Shown here piece after piece: positions 9,690 through 19,842 of a stretch of DNA of 64,000 nucleotides (position 1 is the stretch's first letter; each line of letters opens with the position of its first letter). Position numbers and translations under genes: made by a program. Source of the stretch: Micromonospora carbonacea (GTDB taxonomy: Bacteria > Actinomycetota > Actinomycetes > Mycobacteriales > Micromonosporaceae); contig NZ_JACHMZ010000001.1 in assembly GCF_014205165.1 (NCBI RefSeq), forward strand, positions 6,926,501 to 6,990,500, written 5' to 3'. The notes beneath the pieces were generated by a model, which searched no databases, was not told where the DNA came from, and was given only the letters and a program-made list of their open reading frames with translations.

Positions 9690-10904
9690 GTGCCGACCCC
9701 ACCTCCCGCGGACGTCATCTCCCCGCACGACACCAGCGCCACCGAGATCGAGACCCGCAGCGCGTTCGAACAGCGGCTGGCCGGCGGAAGCCTGGCCGGG
9801 CTCACCGTGCAGGGCCTGCGCCTCGACGTGGACCCGATCCCCGACCTGAGCGGGACGGAGGTGACGGGCACCCTCTTCGTCGGCTGCCGGTTCGCCTCCC
9901 GCGAGGTGGGCGCGGACCTGGTCCGGCGCGGCGCGAACGTGGTGCCGCCCTTCTCCGGGCTGCCGTACCCGACCCAGCCCTCGCACCTCTACACCCCCGA
10001 GGACCTGGCCGCCGGGTTCGCCGAGGGCGGCTTCGCCGGCATGTACGACACCCGGGTGTACGAGCACTTCCGGGCGCACGGCGGGGCGCTGCCGGACGTC
10101 AGGGAGGCGCTCGGTCAGCGGCTGCACGATCACGGCGTGGACAACGCGCTGGTCGACGCCACCCGCGCCTGGCTGGCCACGCACGGGCCGCAGTCCGTGG
10201 TGGGCGTGATGGGCGGGCACGCGGTGCGCCGGGGCAGCGTGCCGTACCGGATGGCGGCGGTGCTGGGCTGGGAGCTGGCGCGGGCCGACCGGCTGGTGGT
10301 GACCGGCGGCGGGCCGGGCGTGATGGAGGCGGCCAACCTGGGCGCGTACCTGTCGACCCGCCCGGCCGGGGAGCTGACGGCGGCGATCGACCTGCTTGCG
10401 ACCGCGCCGGACTTCACCGACCACGACCGGTACACGTCCGCCGCCCTGGAGGTCCGGGTGCGGTACGCCCCGGCGGTGCCCCGGCAGCGCGACCCGGACC
10501 TCAACCTGGACCTGGGCTGGGCGCGGGCCGGCGGGCTGGCCATCCCCACCTGGCTGTACGGGCACGAGCCGGCGAACCTGTTCGCGGGGCGGATCGCGAA
10601 GTACTTCTCGAACGCCATCCGGGAGGACACGATCCTGCGGCTGGCCCGGGGCGGGATCGTCTTCGCGCCGGGCCGGGCCGGCACGGTGCAGGAGGTGTTC
10701 CAGGCGGCGACGAAGACGTACTACGGCACGGACGGGGCGAGCGGCGCGTACGTCTTCCTCGACCGGGCGTACTGGACGACGGAGCTGCCGGTGGAGTCGC
10801 TGCTGCGCCCGCTGCTGGCCGCCTCGCCGTTCGGCGACCTGTCGGGAACGGTGCACCTCACCGACGACGTGCGCGAGGCGGTCCGCGTCCTGACGGCGGG
10901 CTAG
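9690..10904 (+). CDS. LOG-family Rossmann nucleotide-binding protein
   Basis: 404 aa from GTG 9690. The C-terminal half has the LOG/lysine-decarboxylase-like signature: GGGPGVMEAANLGAYL (normally GGGxxGxMxA) and, later, FAPGRAGTVQEVF in place of the PGGxGTxxE motif. Members cleave nucleoside 5'-monophosphates to free base and ribose phosphate (cytokinin-activating LOG), but this longer bacterial subgroup is uncharacterised and has the variant PGRAGTVQE. The N-terminal ~130 residues contain a separate small domain (EVTGTLFVGCRFASREVG). The start is chosen because VPTPPPADVISPHD begins after the hairpin; alternatives exist in the open frame to 9543. Confidence 0.8.
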   Translation: MPTPPPADVISPHDTSATEIETRSAFEQRLAGGSLAGLTVQGLRLDVDPIPDLSGTEVTGTLFVGCRFASREVGADLVRRGANVVPPFSGLPYPTQPSHLYTPEDLAAGFAEGGFAGMYDTRVYEHFRAHGGALPDVREALGQRLHDHGVDNALVDATRAWLATHGPQSVVGVMGGHAVRRGSVPYRMAAVLGWELARADRLVVTGGGPGVMEAANLGAYLSTRPAGELTAAIDLLATAPDFTDHDRYTSAALEVRVRYAPAVPRQRDPDLNLDLGWARAGGLAIPTWLYGHEPANLFAGRIAKYFSNAIREDTILRLARGGIVFAPGRAGTVQEVFQAATKTYYGTDGASGAYVFLDRAYWTTELPVESLLRPLLAASPFGDLSGTVHLTDDVREAVRVLTAG

Positions 10905-10906
10905 GC

Positions 10907-10960
10907 GCAAGGAAGGGCCCCTTGTTATCGCCAAAGCGATAACAAGGGGCCCTTCCTTGC
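10907..10960. repeat. Dispersed palindrome, copy A (24-bp perfect stem)
   Basis: A 24-bp perfect inverted repeat (10907-10930 with 10937-10960, loop CCAAAG) fills the whole gap between the converging LOG and fba stop codons. The arm begins GCAAGGAAGGGCCCCTTGTT. Related copies occur at 29455, 57401 and 61664. It probably also acts as a bidirectional terminator. Confidence 0.85.
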
Positions 10961-10961
10961 A

Positions 10962-11984
<1,023 letters not shown>

Positions 11985-12163
11985 GTCGAACGCTCCTTAC
12001 TTACCGCTGTCGGCCGTGACCGGCCGCTGTCTTCCGTGGGTGCGCCGGACCGCGCTGTCCTCCGCCGGCAGTATCCCGCAGGAGGTGTCCACCGGCGAAA
12101 CCGACCCATGGCCGACCCGCCCCGTGGACCGCCCACAAGCCCCGGTGGCAACCGGTCGGAGCC

Positions 12164-12547
12164 TCACCGGTCCGCGAGGCTGTCCGGCACGGCGACGCTG
12201 ATCAGCCACGTCACCACCGCCATCACGATGGCCCCCCAGAAGGCGGGCCAGAAACCCTCCACCCGGAACGGCAGGTCCAGGTGGCGGGCGATCCAGTCGG
12301 TCAGCAGGAACAGCAGCGCGTTGACCACCAGCGCGAACAGCCCCAGGGTCAGCAGGTAGAAGACGCAGCCCACCACCTTGATCGCCGGCTTGAGTACGGC
12401 GTTGACCACGCCGAAGATCAACGCCACCGCCACCAGGGTCAGCACGGTGTTGCCACCGGTGCGGCCACCCACGTCGACGCCGGGCACGATCAACGTGGTG
12501 ATCCACAACGCGATCGCGGTGATCGCCAGCCGGATCAGGAAGCCCAC
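12164..12547 (-). CDS. Phage-holin-family / 4-TM small membrane protein
   Basis: 127 aa from GTG 12547, with AGGATG just upstream. It has four hydrophobic segments (around residues 4-20, 31-50, 56-80 and 95-120) separated by short polar loops, including VPGVDVGG and NAVLKPAIKV, which are typical of the actinobacterial family annotated as phage holin (mycobacterial 4-TM/YvlD-like). These are chromosomal membrane proteins of unknown role; nothing phage-like surrounds the gene. An upstream GTG-less extension to 12622 is possible but adds a Pro/Arg-rich non-hydrophobic prefix. Confidence 0.75.
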   Translation of the reverse strand: MGFLIRLAITAIALWITTLIVPGVDVGGRTGGNTVLTLVAVALIFGVVNAVLKPAIKVVGCVFYLLTLGLFALVVNALLFLLTDWIARHLDLPFRVEGFWPAFWGAIVMAVVTWLISVAVPDSLADR

Positions 12548-12675
12548 GGCACCATCCTGGCACCGCCGGCCCGGTCCGGAGGGGGGAATCCACCGACTCG
12601 GCCACCCGCCGCCGAGCGGCAACCCCGGCCAGCCCGTACCGTGTGGGTAGCTTTCCGCCGATTCAGGGAGGGACG

Positions 12676-12888
12676 ATGGGTCAGCCCGACGAGGACTTCA
12701 CCCCGAGCGACCACCTCGCGCCGGAGGAGCGGGACCCGGAGGCCCCGGCGGCCGACGCCGTGGAGCAGGCCACCTCCACCGACCCGGCCGACGGCGAGGG
12801 CGAGCCGAGCCGGGGCCTGGAGGTCGGCGACTGGGACGCCATGGAGCAGGCCCGCGTGGTCGCCGGCGACGAGGACGACTACCGCTGA
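12676..12888 (+). CDS. Small acidic hypothetical protein
   Basis: 70 aa from ATG 12676, with GGGAGGGAC immediately upstream as a strong ribosome-binding site. It is rich in Asp and Glu (for example DEDF, EERDPE, GDEDDYR at the C-terminus) and has no membrane segment or known domain. It looks like a short conserved actinobacterial protein and I do not recognise a family. It is divergent from the 4-TM gene. Confidence 0.6.
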   Translation: MGQPDEDFTPSDHLAPEERDPEAPAADAVEQATSTDPADGEGEPSRGLEVGDWDAMEQARVVAGDEDDYR

Positions 12889-13036
12889 GCCGGGTCACGG
12901 GTTCGGAACGTTGCGACTGACCCGGCCAACCGTTCCGCCCATTCGGCCGGAGATCCACGGAAGGGGTTGACCAGCCGCCTTGAAGGGTCTCTAAGCTCCA
13001 CGGGCTCCACCTGTTTCCCACGGGGAGGAACCCTTC

Positions 13037-14566
13037 ATGCTCAGGTCCCCGATCCGGCGTTGCCTGGCCGGGCTCGGCGTCGCAGGCGTGCTCGTCGTCG
13101 CCTCCGCCACCCCCGCCCTCGCCGCGCCCACGGCCAACCTCGATCTCTACGTCCAGGACGCCACCGTGGCCCCGGACTCGCCCGGCACGTCCCGCGGCCT
13201 GAGCATCTACACCGACCGCTCGACCGTGCTGCCCGATGTCACGGTGCGGTACGACTACCGCTCCCTGGCCGGCAGGGTCACCCTGACCGGTGGCGGGGGG
13301 AACGCGGAGTGCGCCGCGCCGGAGCCGGGCGTCCTGGTCTGCGCGGAGGAATCCGACATCCCGGTCGACGAGATCTACGGCGGGGGGACCCAGCCGGTGC
13401 GCATCGTCGTCACCGACAAGGCGGAGCCCGGCGACGCCGGCGACCTGAAGGTCAGCCTCCAGGTGGCCGGCAAGGATCGGGGCAGCTACACGTCCGGGCT
13501 CCGGGTCGGCGAGGGCGTCGACCTGGCCGGCGGGCCGGACAGCACGCTGGCCGCCAAGCCGGGTGGGAAGTTCGAGGCACCGCTGACCGTGGTCAACGTC
13601 GGCACGAAGGCCGTCGAGGGCGTCGTCGCAGTCTTCGACCTCGACCACTCGATCCGGACCAGGGACCGGTTCAGCAACTGCCTCTACGCCGAGGACCACC
13701 TGATCGCCTGTCAGTTCGACGAGGAGATCCCGGCGGGCGAGGGACGCACCACCACGCTCGACTTCCACCTCGGCACGGACACCTACGCGCCGAGCAACCA
13801 GTACGGCAACGCCGTGTTCATGACGAACGGGGACTTCGAGGACCTGTTCGGCCAGCGCGAGGACGCCGGCGCCCTGGCGACCACGCGCGGCGGCGGGCCG
13901 AAGCTGACCCTGGCCGACGCACCGACGAAGACGGCGCGGGCCGCCCAGACCGACACCGAACCGGGCAACAACTACACCTCGTGGAGCATCAGGGTCTCCG
14001 GCACGAACGGCACCGACCTCCAGGCGATCGGCGACACGGTGAAGGGCGAGGCCGGCGCGGTCGTCACCGCCACCGTCGGCTTCCGGAACAACGGTCCGGC
14101 GACCCTCGACAGGGTGAACAACGACCACGAGGCCGCCACCCACACGGGTGTCGAGCTGCCGCCGGGCACCACCGCCGTCGGGTTCCCCGACAACTGCTGG
14201 TTGCGATACGGCAGCACCCGCACGTACCTGTGCAGCTCGGACATGCTCCTGGTGGTCGGCGAGACCTACACCCTGGAGTTCCGACTGCGCATCGACAAGG
14301 TCGTCCCGGACGCCCGCGGCGTCGTGCAGGTCAACGCAGAGTGCGAGTGCCCCGCCGGCGGCAGCTTCCAGGACGACATCAAGCCGGCCAACGACAAGGC
14401 CTGGCTCGTGGTCAACGCGGCCGGCAGCGGCGGCGGGGGTGGCGGCTCGCTGCCGATCACCGGCTCCGCCACCGGCCTGATCGCCGGCATCGGCGGCCTG
14501 CTGCTCGTGGCCGGCATCGGCGGCTACCTGGTGGCCCGACGCCGCCGCACCCACTTCGTCGCCTGA
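13037..14566 (+). CDS. LPXTG-type cell-wall-anchored surface protein
   Basis: 509 aa, with GGGGAGGAA before ATG 13037. An N-terminal signal peptide (RRCLAGLGVAGVLVVASA, cleavage after TPALA-A) is followed by Ig/DUF11-like beta-rich regions with recurring TVVNVGTKAVEG- and VGFRNNGPATLD-type strands. Paired cysteines are probably disulfide-bonded. After a Gly-rich linker comes LPITG (about residue 472), a hydrophobic helix (LIAGIGGLLLVAGIGGYLV) and an RRRR tail, which together make a sortase sorting signal. The role is presumably in the cell envelope; the ligand is unknown. Confidence 0.85.
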   Translation: MLRSPIRRCLAGLGVAGVLVVASATPALAAPTANLDLYVQDATVAPDSPGTSRGLSIYTDRSTVLPDVTVRYDYRSLAGRVTLTGGGGNAECAAPEPGVLVCAEESDIPVDEIYGGGTQPVRIVVTDKAEPGDAGDLKVSLQVAGKDRGSYTSGLRVGEGVDLAGGPDSTLAAKPGGKFEAPLTVVNVGTKAVEGVVAVFDLDHSIRTRDRFSNCLYAEDHLIACQFDEEIPAGEGRTTTLDFHLGTDTYAPSNQYGNAVFMTNGDFEDLFGQREDAGALATTRGGGPKLTLADAPTKTARAAQTDTEPGNNYTSWSIRVSGTNGTDLQAIGDTVKGEAGAVVTATVGFRNNGPATLDRVNNDHEAATHTGVELPPGTTAVGFPDNCWLRYGSTRTYLCSSDMLLVVGETYTLEFRLRIDKVVPDARGVVQVNAECECPAGGSFQDDIKPANDKAWLVVNAAGSGGGGGGSLPITGSATGLIAGIGGLLLVAGIGGYLVARRRRTHFVA

Positions 14567-14671
14567 CAGGGACGGCCAGCACCAAGAAGGGTTTCCGGGG
14601 AGCCCCACCGCAACCCCGCACCAGACGAAAAGCGGACGACGCAAGATCGAGCCCCCTGACACCATGGGGCC

Positions 14672-16168
14672 GTGCTGCTCACCCTCACCACGACGCACCG
14701 CCCCGCCACCGACCTCGGCTACCTGCTCGTCAAGCATCCGGACCGGATGCACTCCTTCGAGCTGCCCGTCGGCGCGGCGCACGTGCTCTACCCGGAGGCC
14801 GACGAGCAGCGTTGCACGGCCGCCCTGATCGTCGACGTCGACCCGCTGCGGCTGGCCGGCGGGCACGGCCGGGGCCGCCGGCAGGCGGCCACCCCGGACA
14901 CCTTCACCCTCGGCCAGTACGTCAACGACCGGCCGTACGCCGCGTCGAGCCTGCTGGCCTCGGCGCTGGCCAAGGTGTTCCGCTCGGCCCTGCGCGGCGA
15001 GTCCCGGGACCGGCCGGAGCTGGCCGCCGCGCCGATCCCGCTCCAGGTGCGGGTCCCCGTGCTGCGCTGCCGGGGCGGCGGTGACCTGGCGGCCCGGGTG
15101 TTCGCCCCGCTGGGCTGGGCCGTGACGGCCGCCCCGATCCCGCTCGACGAGACGCACCCGCAGTGGGGCGACAGCCGGTACGTCGACCTGACGCTCACCG
15201 GCACGCTGCGGCTCGCCGACGCCCTCAACCACCTGTACGTGCTGCTGCCGGTCCTCGACGACGCGAAGCACTACTGGGTCGCCCCGGACGAGATCGACAA
15301 GCTGCTCCGGGCGGGGGCCGGCTGGCTCGCCGGCCACCCGGAGCGGGCCACCATCACCCGCCGCTACCTGGCCCACCGCCGCGCCCTGGCGGGGGAGGCG
15401 ATGGCCCGTCTCGCCGAGCAGCGGCTGGCCGACGAGCCGCCGGTCGACAGCGTGGCCGAGGAGGAGCGCGCGGAGGTCCCGCGCCGGCCGGCGCTGGCGC
15501 TGCGTCGCCGGGAGGCGGTGCTCGGCGCGCTCGCGGCCAGCGGGGCGACCCGGGTGCTGGACCTCGGCTGCGGTCCCGGCGCGCTGCTGTCGGCCCTGGT
15601 GGGCGACCGACGGTTCACGGAGGTCGTCGGCACCGACGTGTCCGCCCACGCGCTGACGCTGGCGGCCCGCCGGCTGCGGCTGGACCGGCTGCCGGAGCGG
15701 CAGCGGGACCGGATCCGGCTGTGGCAGTCCGCCCTGACCTACCGGGACGACCGGCTGCGCGGTTACGACGCGGCGGTCCTGATGGAGGTGATCGAGCACG
15801 TCGACCCGCCGCGCCTGCCGGCGCTGGAGGACGCCGTGTTCGGCCACGCCCGGCCGGCGACGGTCGTGGTGACCACGCCGAACGTCGAGCACAACGTCCG
15901 CTACGAGGGGCTGGGCGTGGGCCGGTTCCGGCACGCCGACCACCGTTTCGAGTGGACCCGGGCCGAGTTCGCGGCCTGGGTGGACCGGGTCGCGGCGACG
16001 TACGGCTACACGGCGGAGGTCCGGGGCGTCGGCGACGACGACCCGGAGGTGGGCCCGCCCACCCAGCTCGCCGTGTTCCGCACCGCCGGGACGACGACCG
16101 CCGGGCCGGGGACGAACACCGGACCGGGGACGACCGCCGAGCCGACGACGAGGGAGGCCGCCCGATGA
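14672..16168 (+). CDS. hen1: Bacterial Hen1: 3'-terminal RNA ribose 2'-O-methyltransferase
   Basis: Bacterial Hen1 adds a 2'-O-methyl group at the break site of cleaved RNA (such as ribotoxin-cut tRNA) so that repair by Pnkp leaves the RNA resistant to re-cleavage. The N-terminal ~230 residues match the Hen1 N-domain that couples to Pnkp (MLLTLTTTHRPATDLGYLLVKHP). The C-terminal methyltransferase has the SAM motif VLDLGCGPG (about residue 295), EVIEHV with metal-binding Glu/His (about residue 371) and TTPNVEHN. Start GTG 14672. The stop overlaps the Pnkp start (ATGA), so the two are translationally coupled. Confidence 0.93.
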   Translation: MLLTLTTTHRPATDLGYLLVKHPDRMHSFELPVGAAHVLYPEADEQRCTAALIVDVDPLRLAGGHGRGRRQAATPDTFTLGQYVNDRPYAASSLLASALAKVFRSALRGESRDRPELAAAPIPLQVRVPVLRCRGGGDLAARVFAPLGWAVTAAPIPLDETHPQWGDSRYVDLTLTGTLRLADALNHLYVLLPVLDDAKHYWVAPDEIDKLLRAGAGWLAGHPERATITRRYLAHRRALAGEAMARLAEQRLADEPPVDSVAEEERAEVPRRPALALRRREAVLGALAASGATRVLDLGCGPGALLSALVGDRRFTEVVGTDVSAHALTLAARRLRLDRLPERQRDRIRLWQSALTYRDDRLRGYDAAVLMEVIEHVDPPRLPALEDAVFGHARPATVVVTTPNVEHNVRYEGLGVGRFRHADHRFEWTRAEFAAWVDRVAATYGYTAEVRGVGDDDPEVGPPTQLAVFRTAGTTTAGPGTNTGPGTTAEPTTREAAR

Positions 16169-18687
16169 TCGAGATTCCCGAGCTGGCCCTGGTGGCGCTG
16201 GTCGGCGTCTCCGGCTCCGGCAAGTCCACCTTCGCCCGGCGGCACTTCGCGCCGAGCCAGGTGCTCTCCTCCGACGCGTTCCGGGGCATGGTCGCCGACG
16301 ACGAGAACGACCAGTCGGCCTCCGCCGACGCGTTCGACGCCCTGCACCACGTGGCGGGGATCCGGCTGCGGCGGGGCCTGCTCACCGTCGTGGACGCCAC
16401 CAACCTCCAGCCGCACGCCCGCGCCGGGCTGGTGCGGGTGGCCCGGGAGCACGACGTGCTGCCGGTGGCGATCGTGCTGGACGTGCCGGAGGCGGTGGCG
16501 TGGGAGCGCACGCAGGGGCGGGCCGACCGCACCCACGGCCGGCAGGTGCTGACCCGGATGCAGCGGGACCTGCGGCAGTCGTACGGGCGGCTGGCCCGGG
16601 AGGGCTTCCGGAAGGTGCACGTGCTGCGCGGCGTCGACGAGATCGACGCGGCGCGGATCCGCTACGCGAAGCTGTTCAACGACCGGCGGGAGCTGACCGG
16701 CCCGTTCGACGTCGTCGGCGACGTCCACGGCTGCCGCGAGGAGCTGGAGGCGCTGCTGCTCCGGCTGGGCTGGGTGCTGCGCCGCGACGACGCGGGCCGC
16801 CCGGTGGACGCGGCGCACCCGGCCGGGCGTACCGCGGTCTTCGTGGGTGACCTGGTGGACCGCGGCCCGGACTCCCCCGGGGTGCTCCGCCTGGTGATGG
16901 GCATGGTGGCGGCCGGCCACGCGATCTGCGTGCCGGGCAACCACGAGCAGAAGCTGCTGCGCCGGCTGCGCGGCCGGGACGTGCGGCTCACGCACGGCCT
17001 GGCCGAGACGATGGCCCAGCTCGACGCGGAGGACCCGGCGTTCGTGGCCGAGGTCGCGACGTTCGTCGACGGCCTGGTCAGCCACTTCGTGCTCGACGGC
17101 GGCCGGCTGGTGGTCGCGCACGCCGGGCTCAAGGAGGAATACCACGGCCGCGCGTCGGGCCGGGTCCGGTCGTTCGCGCTGTACGGGGAGACCACGGGCG
17201 AGACCGACGAGTACGGCCTGCCGGTGCGCTACCCGTGGGCGCGCGACTACCGGGGCTCGGCCATGGTCGTGTACGGGCACACGCCCACCCCGACGCCGGA
17301 GTGGGTGAACAACACGATCTGCGTCGACACCGGCTGCGTGTTCGGCGGAAAGCTGACGGCGCTGCGGTACCCGGAGAAGGAGCTGGTCTCCGTCCCGGCG
17401 GTCAAGGAGTGGTACGCCCCGGTCCGCCCGCTGGTCGCGCCCGCCCCGGCCCGCCCCGACGCGGTGCTGGACCTGCGCGACGTGACCGGGCGGCGGCACG
17501 TCGAGCACGCGTACGGGACGCTGACCGTGCCGGCGGAGAACGCCGCCGCCGCGCTGGAGGTGATGAGCCGCTTCGCCGTGGACCCGCGCTGGCTGACCTG
17601 GCTGCCGCCGACGATGGCGCCCTGCTCGACGGCGACGGCCGACGGGTTCCTGGAGCACCCGGCGCAGGCGTTCGCCGACTACCGGGCGGCCGGCGTCGAC
17701 CGGGTGGTGTGCGAGGAGAAGCACATGGGCTCGCGGGCCGTGGTGCTGGTCTGCCGCGACCCGGACGGCGGCCCGTTCGGGCCGGGCGGCGGGGTGGTGC
17801 ACACCCGCACGGGCCGGCCGTTCTTCGGCCCGCCGCTGGACGGCGAGCTGCTCGGCCGGGTCCGGGCGGCGGTCGGCGCGGCGGGGCTCTGGGCGGAGCT
17901 GGACACCGACTGGCTGCTGCTCGACTGCGAGCTGCTGCCCTGGTCGGCGAAGGCGGGCGGGCTGATCCGCGAGCAGTACGCGAGCGTGGGCGCGGCGGGT
18001 CGCGCGGCCCTGCCGGCGGTGCTGGCCACCCTGGACGCGGCGGCCGGGCGGGGGCTGCCGGTGGGCGACCTGCGGGCGCGGATGGCGGCGCGCCGGGCCG
18101 ACGTCGAGGCGTACTCGGCGGCGTACCGGGCGTACGTGGGGCCGACGGACGGGCTGGCCGGGGTGACCCTCGCCCCGTTCGCGGTGCTCGCCTCGGCCGG
18201 GGCGAGCCACGTCGAGCGGGACCACGGCTGGCACCTGGACCTGGCCGACCGGTTGTGCGCGGCCGACCCGGAGCTGTTCACCGGCACCCGACGGCGGTTC
18301 GTCGACCTGGCCGACGCCGCGGCCGAGGCGGACGCGACCGACTGGTGGCTGGCGCTGACCGCCGCCGGCGGGGAGGGCATGGTCGTCAAGCCGTACGCGG
18401 GGCCGGCCGCCCGGTCGCCGAAGGGGTCGCTGCTCCAGCCGGGCATCAAGTGCCGGGGCCGGGAGTACCTGCGGATCATCTACGGCCCCGGTTACACCGA
18501 GCCGGAGCAGTTGGCCGCGCTGCGCCGCCGGTCGCTGGGGCGCAAGCGGGGGCTGGCCCTGCGCGAGCACGCGCTCGGCCTGGCGGCCCTGGCCGCGCTG
18601 GCGGACGGCGCTCCGTTGTGGCGTCGTCACGAGCTGGTCTTCGCCGTCCTGGCCTGCGAGTCGGAGCCGGTCGACCCCCGGCTGTGA
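16165..18687 (+). CDS. pnkp: Pnkp: polynucleotide kinase-phosphatase with ligase domain
   Basis: RNA repair enzyme that heals and, with Hen1, seals broken RNA ends. 840 aa with the three expected modules. The N-terminal 5'-OH kinase has the P-loop GVSGSGKST (residues 14-22). The central metallophosphoesterase 2',3'-phosphatase has GDVHG (about 186), GDLVDRGPDS (about 228) and GNHE (about 257). The C-terminal nucleotidyltransferase/ligase has EEKHMGSR with the candidate adenylated Lys near residue 519 and the GEGMVVKP motif. The ATG at 16165 overlaps the hen1 stop; a much longer upstream frame in the same phase is overlapped by hen1 and was not used. Confidence 0.94.
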   Translation: MIEIPELALVALVGVSGSGKSTFARRHFAPSQVLSSDAFRGMVADDENDQSASADAFDALHHVAGIRLRRGLLTVVDATNLQPHARAGLVRVAREHDVLPVAIVLDVPEAVAWERTQGRADRTHGRQVLTRMQRDLRQSYGRLAREGFRKVHVLRGVDEIDAARIRYAKLFNDRRELTGPFDVVGDVHGCREELEALLLRLGWVLRRDDAGRPVDAAHPAGRTAVFVGDLVDRGPDSPGVLRLVMGMVAAGHAICVPGNHEQKLLRRLRGRDVRLTHGLAETMAQLDAEDPAFVAEVATFVDGLVSHFVLDGGRLVVAHAGLKEEYHGRASGRVRSFALYGETTGETDEYGLPVRYPWARDYRGSAMVVYGHTPTPTPEWVNNTICVDTGCVFGGKLTALRYPEKELVSVPAVKEWYAPVRPLVAPAPARPDAVLDLRDVTGRRHVEHAYGTLTVPAENAAAALEVMSRFAVDPRWLTWLPPTMAPCSTATADGFLEHPAQAFADYRAAGVDRVVCEEKHMGSRAVVLVCRDPDGGPFGPGGGVVHTRTGRPFFGPPLDGELLGRVRAAVGAAGLWAELDTDWLLLDCELLPWSAKAGGLIREQYASVGAAGRAALPAVLATLDAAAGRGLPVGDLRARMAARRADVEAYSAAYRAYVGPTDGLAGVTLAPFAVLASAGASHVERDHGWHLDLADRLCAADPELFTGTRRRFVDLADAAAEADATDWWLALTAAGGEGMVVKPYAGPAARSPKGSLLQPGIKCRGREYLRIIYGPGYTEPEQLAALRRRSLGRKRGLALREHALGLAALAALADGAPLWRRHELVFAVLACESEPVDPRL

Positions 18688-18784
18688 GGCGGGACCGGGG
18701 CGGTCGGCCCGCGGCGACGCGGGCGGCGGCCGTCCCGGTCCGGGGCGGCGGGGGACGCGGCCGGTTCCGGGTTCGGTACCCTGT

Positions 18785-19660
18785 GTGGCCGTGGACACAG
18801 CAGAGAAGGCACGGGCGGTCTCCGAGACCGTCGCCCTGAACCCGCTCGATCCGAAGGATCTCCTCCAGACCTTCGGGCTGATCGGCGTCTGGGTGATCCT
18901 GTTCGCCGAGACCGGGCTGCTCGTCGGCTTCTTCTTCCCCGGCGACTCGCTGCTGTTCCTGGCCGGCGTCGCCGCCTCGCCGGTGGCGGACGCGATCTTC
19001 GGCGACGGCACCCGGCTCTCCCTGGTCGGGCTGCTGATCGGGGGTCCGATCTGCGCGATCGTCGGTGCCCAGCTCGGGCACTGGCTCGGCGCGCGGTACG
19101 GCCGGCGCATGTTCGAGCGCCCCAACTCGCGGCTGTTCAAGCGGGAGTACGTGGAGAAGGCCGAGCACTACTTCCGGAAGTTCGGCCCGGCCAAGGCCGT
19201 GGTGCTGGCCCGGTTCATCCCGATCGTCCGCACGTTCCTCAACCCGGTGGCCGGGGTGCTCGGCATGCCGGCGAAGCAGTTCTTCCTGTGGAACGTCGTC
19301 GGGGCGATCCTGTGGGTGGACGGCATCCTGCTGATCGGCTACCTGCTCGCCGAGCAGATCTACAACGCGATCGGCGACAAGATCGACCGGTACATCCTGC
19401 CGGTGGTAGCGCTGATCATCCTGATCTCGGTGCTGCCGATCTTCTTCGAGTTCCTCCGCGACCGGCGGGCCCGTAAGCGGGGCGAGGTCATGACGGTGAT
19501 CGCCGCCGCCAGCGCGGCCGGTGCCGTGGAGGCCGTCCGGGACGCGGTCGAGCACCACCACGACCACCACGCCCAGACCCCGCACGGCGGCGAGCAGGGG
19601 CAGCAGCCGCCGCAGCAACAGGGCGGCGGTCGGTGGCCGGAGCACGGCGAGGGTCGCTGA
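18785..19660 (+). CDS. DedA family membrane protein
   Basis: 291 aa; GTG 18785 (a second GTG at 18791 is also possible). DedA/VTT family: re-entrant hydrophobic loops with the family signatures ETGLLVGFFFPGDSLLF and RFIPIVRTFLNPVAG, plus several TM helices. DedA proteins are needed for membrane lipid and proton-motive-force homeostasis and are thought to be lipid scramblases or transporters. The C-terminal tail is unusual: a His/Gln-rich stretch (HHHDHH, QGQQPPQQQ) of about 45 residues, which could bind metal. In mycobacteria a DedA gene also follows fba. Confidence 0.9.
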   Translation: MAVDTAEKARAVSETVALNPLDPKDLLQTFGLIGVWVILFAETGLLVGFFFPGDSLLFLAGVAASPVADAIFGDGTRLSLVGLLIGGPICAIVGAQLGHWLGARYGRRMFERPNSRLFKREYVEKAEHYFRKFGPAKAVVLARFIPIVRTFLNPVAGVLGMPAKQFFLWNVVGAILWVDGILLIGYLLAEQIYNAIGDKIDRYILPVVALIILISVLPIFFEFLRDRRARKRGEVMTVIAAASAAGAVEAVRDAVEHHHDHHAQTPHGGEQGQQPPQQQGGGRWPEHGEGR

Positions 19661-19677
19661 GGAAGAAGGCGTGCGTC

Positions 19678-19711
19678 GATGGCCGGCCCCGTCGAGACGG
19701 GACCGGCCATC
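19678..19711 (+). terminator. Terminator hairpin after DedA gene
   Basis: The 14-bp stem (19678-19691 with 19698-19711) has one G-T-type mismatch and lies 17 bp after the DedA stop. The overlapping small frames in the following 130 bp are not supported as genes. Confidence 0.5.
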
Positions 19712-19842
19712 GGTTCAAGCCGCAATGAAGAAACGAGGCGACTGCCGGTCACCCGGGCAGCCGGCACCGTCCGATGGTGACGCCACCCCTGGCACGCCAC
19801 CAGATGCCGTCCTGAGGCGGGACGGCCGGAACGGAAACCTCG

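Noticed and set aside
12164..12547. Prophage or lysis gene because of the holin annotation
   Set aside because: No phage genes around; this family is a normal actinobacterial membrane protein.
12698..15943. 1081-aa minus-strand frame across the LPXTG and hen1 genes
   Set aside because: It is the antisense shadow of two clearly coding plus-strand genes and has no domain or ribosome site.
16006..19140. 1044-aa minus-strand frame opposite pnkp
   Set aside because: Shadow frame produced by high GC at third positions; pnkp has all the motifs.
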